Assembly (NCBI GenBank): GCA_023453025.1
Contig: JAEXUD010000045.1
Location: 1 to 5,368 of the forward strand
Length of the DNA: 5,368 nucleotides
From: Bacillota bacterium
Lineage (GTDB): Bacteria > Bacillota > Clostridia > Tissierellales > Sedimentibacteraceae
Direction of reading: 5' to 3'
Shown: positions 5,198 through 5,368 of the stretch, in pieces
Numbering within the stretch: the stretch's first letter is position 1
Layout of the letters: each line of letters starts with the position of its first letter
Made by a program: the position numbers and the translations under genes
Notes under the pieces: generated by a model
What the model saw: the letters and a program-made list of their open reading frames with translations, nothing else
Database searches by the model: none
What the model was told of the DNA's origin: nothing

Positions 5198-5368
5198 GGC
5201 TGCTGACAAAGTCAGTACAAAAATTACGAAAAATTAACATTAAGGGGGCAGTCGGGAAATAGGTAATTTTAGCCCCATGAACTAAAAAAGAAAGAACCTC
5301 CAAGATTAGAGGCTTTAAAAAAGTCATTTCATCTTGAAGAGTTCTTTTTTTGTGTTTGGAATATTGTT
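5198..5368. mobile_element. Possible end of an insertion sequence (cut by window edge)
   Basis: This stretch has no complete gene and several inverted structures. The left edge reads GGCTGCTGACAAAGTCAG (5199-5216-like position), with CTGAC-AAA-GTCAG forming a hairpin. From memory, TTTGTCAGCAGCCT on the other strand is familiar from the ends of clostridial IS1182-type elements; this was not checked. GGGGC (5245-5249) pairs with GCCCC (5272-5276). At the right edge the minus strand is open for 14 codons, ending NNIPNTKKELFKMK with a stop at 5326-5324, which could be the C-terminus of a transposase, followed by a terminator-like hairpin. The remainder of the element would lie beyond the window. 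It could instead be ordinary intergenic DNA downstream of an unrelated gene. Confidence 0.4.
5284..5315 (-). terminator. Terminator-like hairpin after the partial reading frame at the right edge
   Basis: On the minus strand, AGCCTC (5314-5309) pairs with GAGGTT (5300-5295), with one G-T wobble and an 8-nt loop. It is followed by TCTTTCTTTTTT, a broken U-tract. It begins 9 bases past the stop codon at 5326-5324, as expected for the terminator of a gene entering from the right. The stem is short, so its strength is doubtful. Confidence 0.45.

Noticed and set aside
5142..5368. Minus-strand frame open from the right edge to about 5142, including the residues TDFVSSL
   Set aside because: It runs through two terminator hairpins and the presumed element end, has no identifiable domain, and such TDFVSSL-like peptides look like spurious translations of insertion-sequence ends.
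1..5368. CRISPR array, tRNA or rRNA gene, known riboswitch, phage or toxin-antitoxin genes
   Set aside because: I looked for direct-repeat arrays, cloverleaf ends and conserved riboswitch motifs on both strands and saw none.

Overview
The window comes from a low-GC Gram-positive bacterium, most likely a member of the Clostridia. The basis is AT-rich DNA, strong AGGTG/GAGG ribosome binding sites, short AT-rich intergenic spacers with sigma-A-type promoters, and protein sequences and gene order (mtaB, HIT protein, rpsU, yqeY) that read as clostridial. All genes lie on the minus strand, so transcription runs from right to left.

Layout, from right to left in transcription order. Positions 5198-5368 hold no complete gene. 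They look like the outer end of an insertion sequence, with hairpins and a terminator, lying next to a perfect bidirectional terminator at 5166-5195. Next comes yraN (5099-4749), a small nuclease-fold protein with its own promoter. A 159-bp spacer after it carries a GC-richer dispersed hairpin repeat (about 4662-4716) and then a near-consensus promoter for mtaB. The mtaB gene (tRNA t6A37 methylthiotransferase) is followed closely by a HIT-family nucleotide-binding protein. A separate promoter with a perfect TATAAT -10 box drives rpsU (ribosomal protein S21) and yqeY (GatB/YqeY family), and this unit ends in a strong terminator at 2120-2144. A second hairpin terminator follows at 2060-2097.

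The left 2 kb is a separate operon with its own promoter at 1958-1986. It encodes an unrecognised five-helix membrane protein, a VTC-type polyphosphate polymerase domain protein (CYTH/triphosphate tunnel fold), and a DUF4956 membrane protein that runs off the left edge. The last two genes are separated by only 2 bp, so they are probably translationally coupled. This operon is the least characterised part of the window. The housekeeping block to its right serves translation and tRNA modification.

The best candidates for something undescribed are the membrane protein/VTC/DUF4956 cassette and the hairpin repeat upstream of mtaB, whose tandem G-A internal loop suggests an RNA-level structure.
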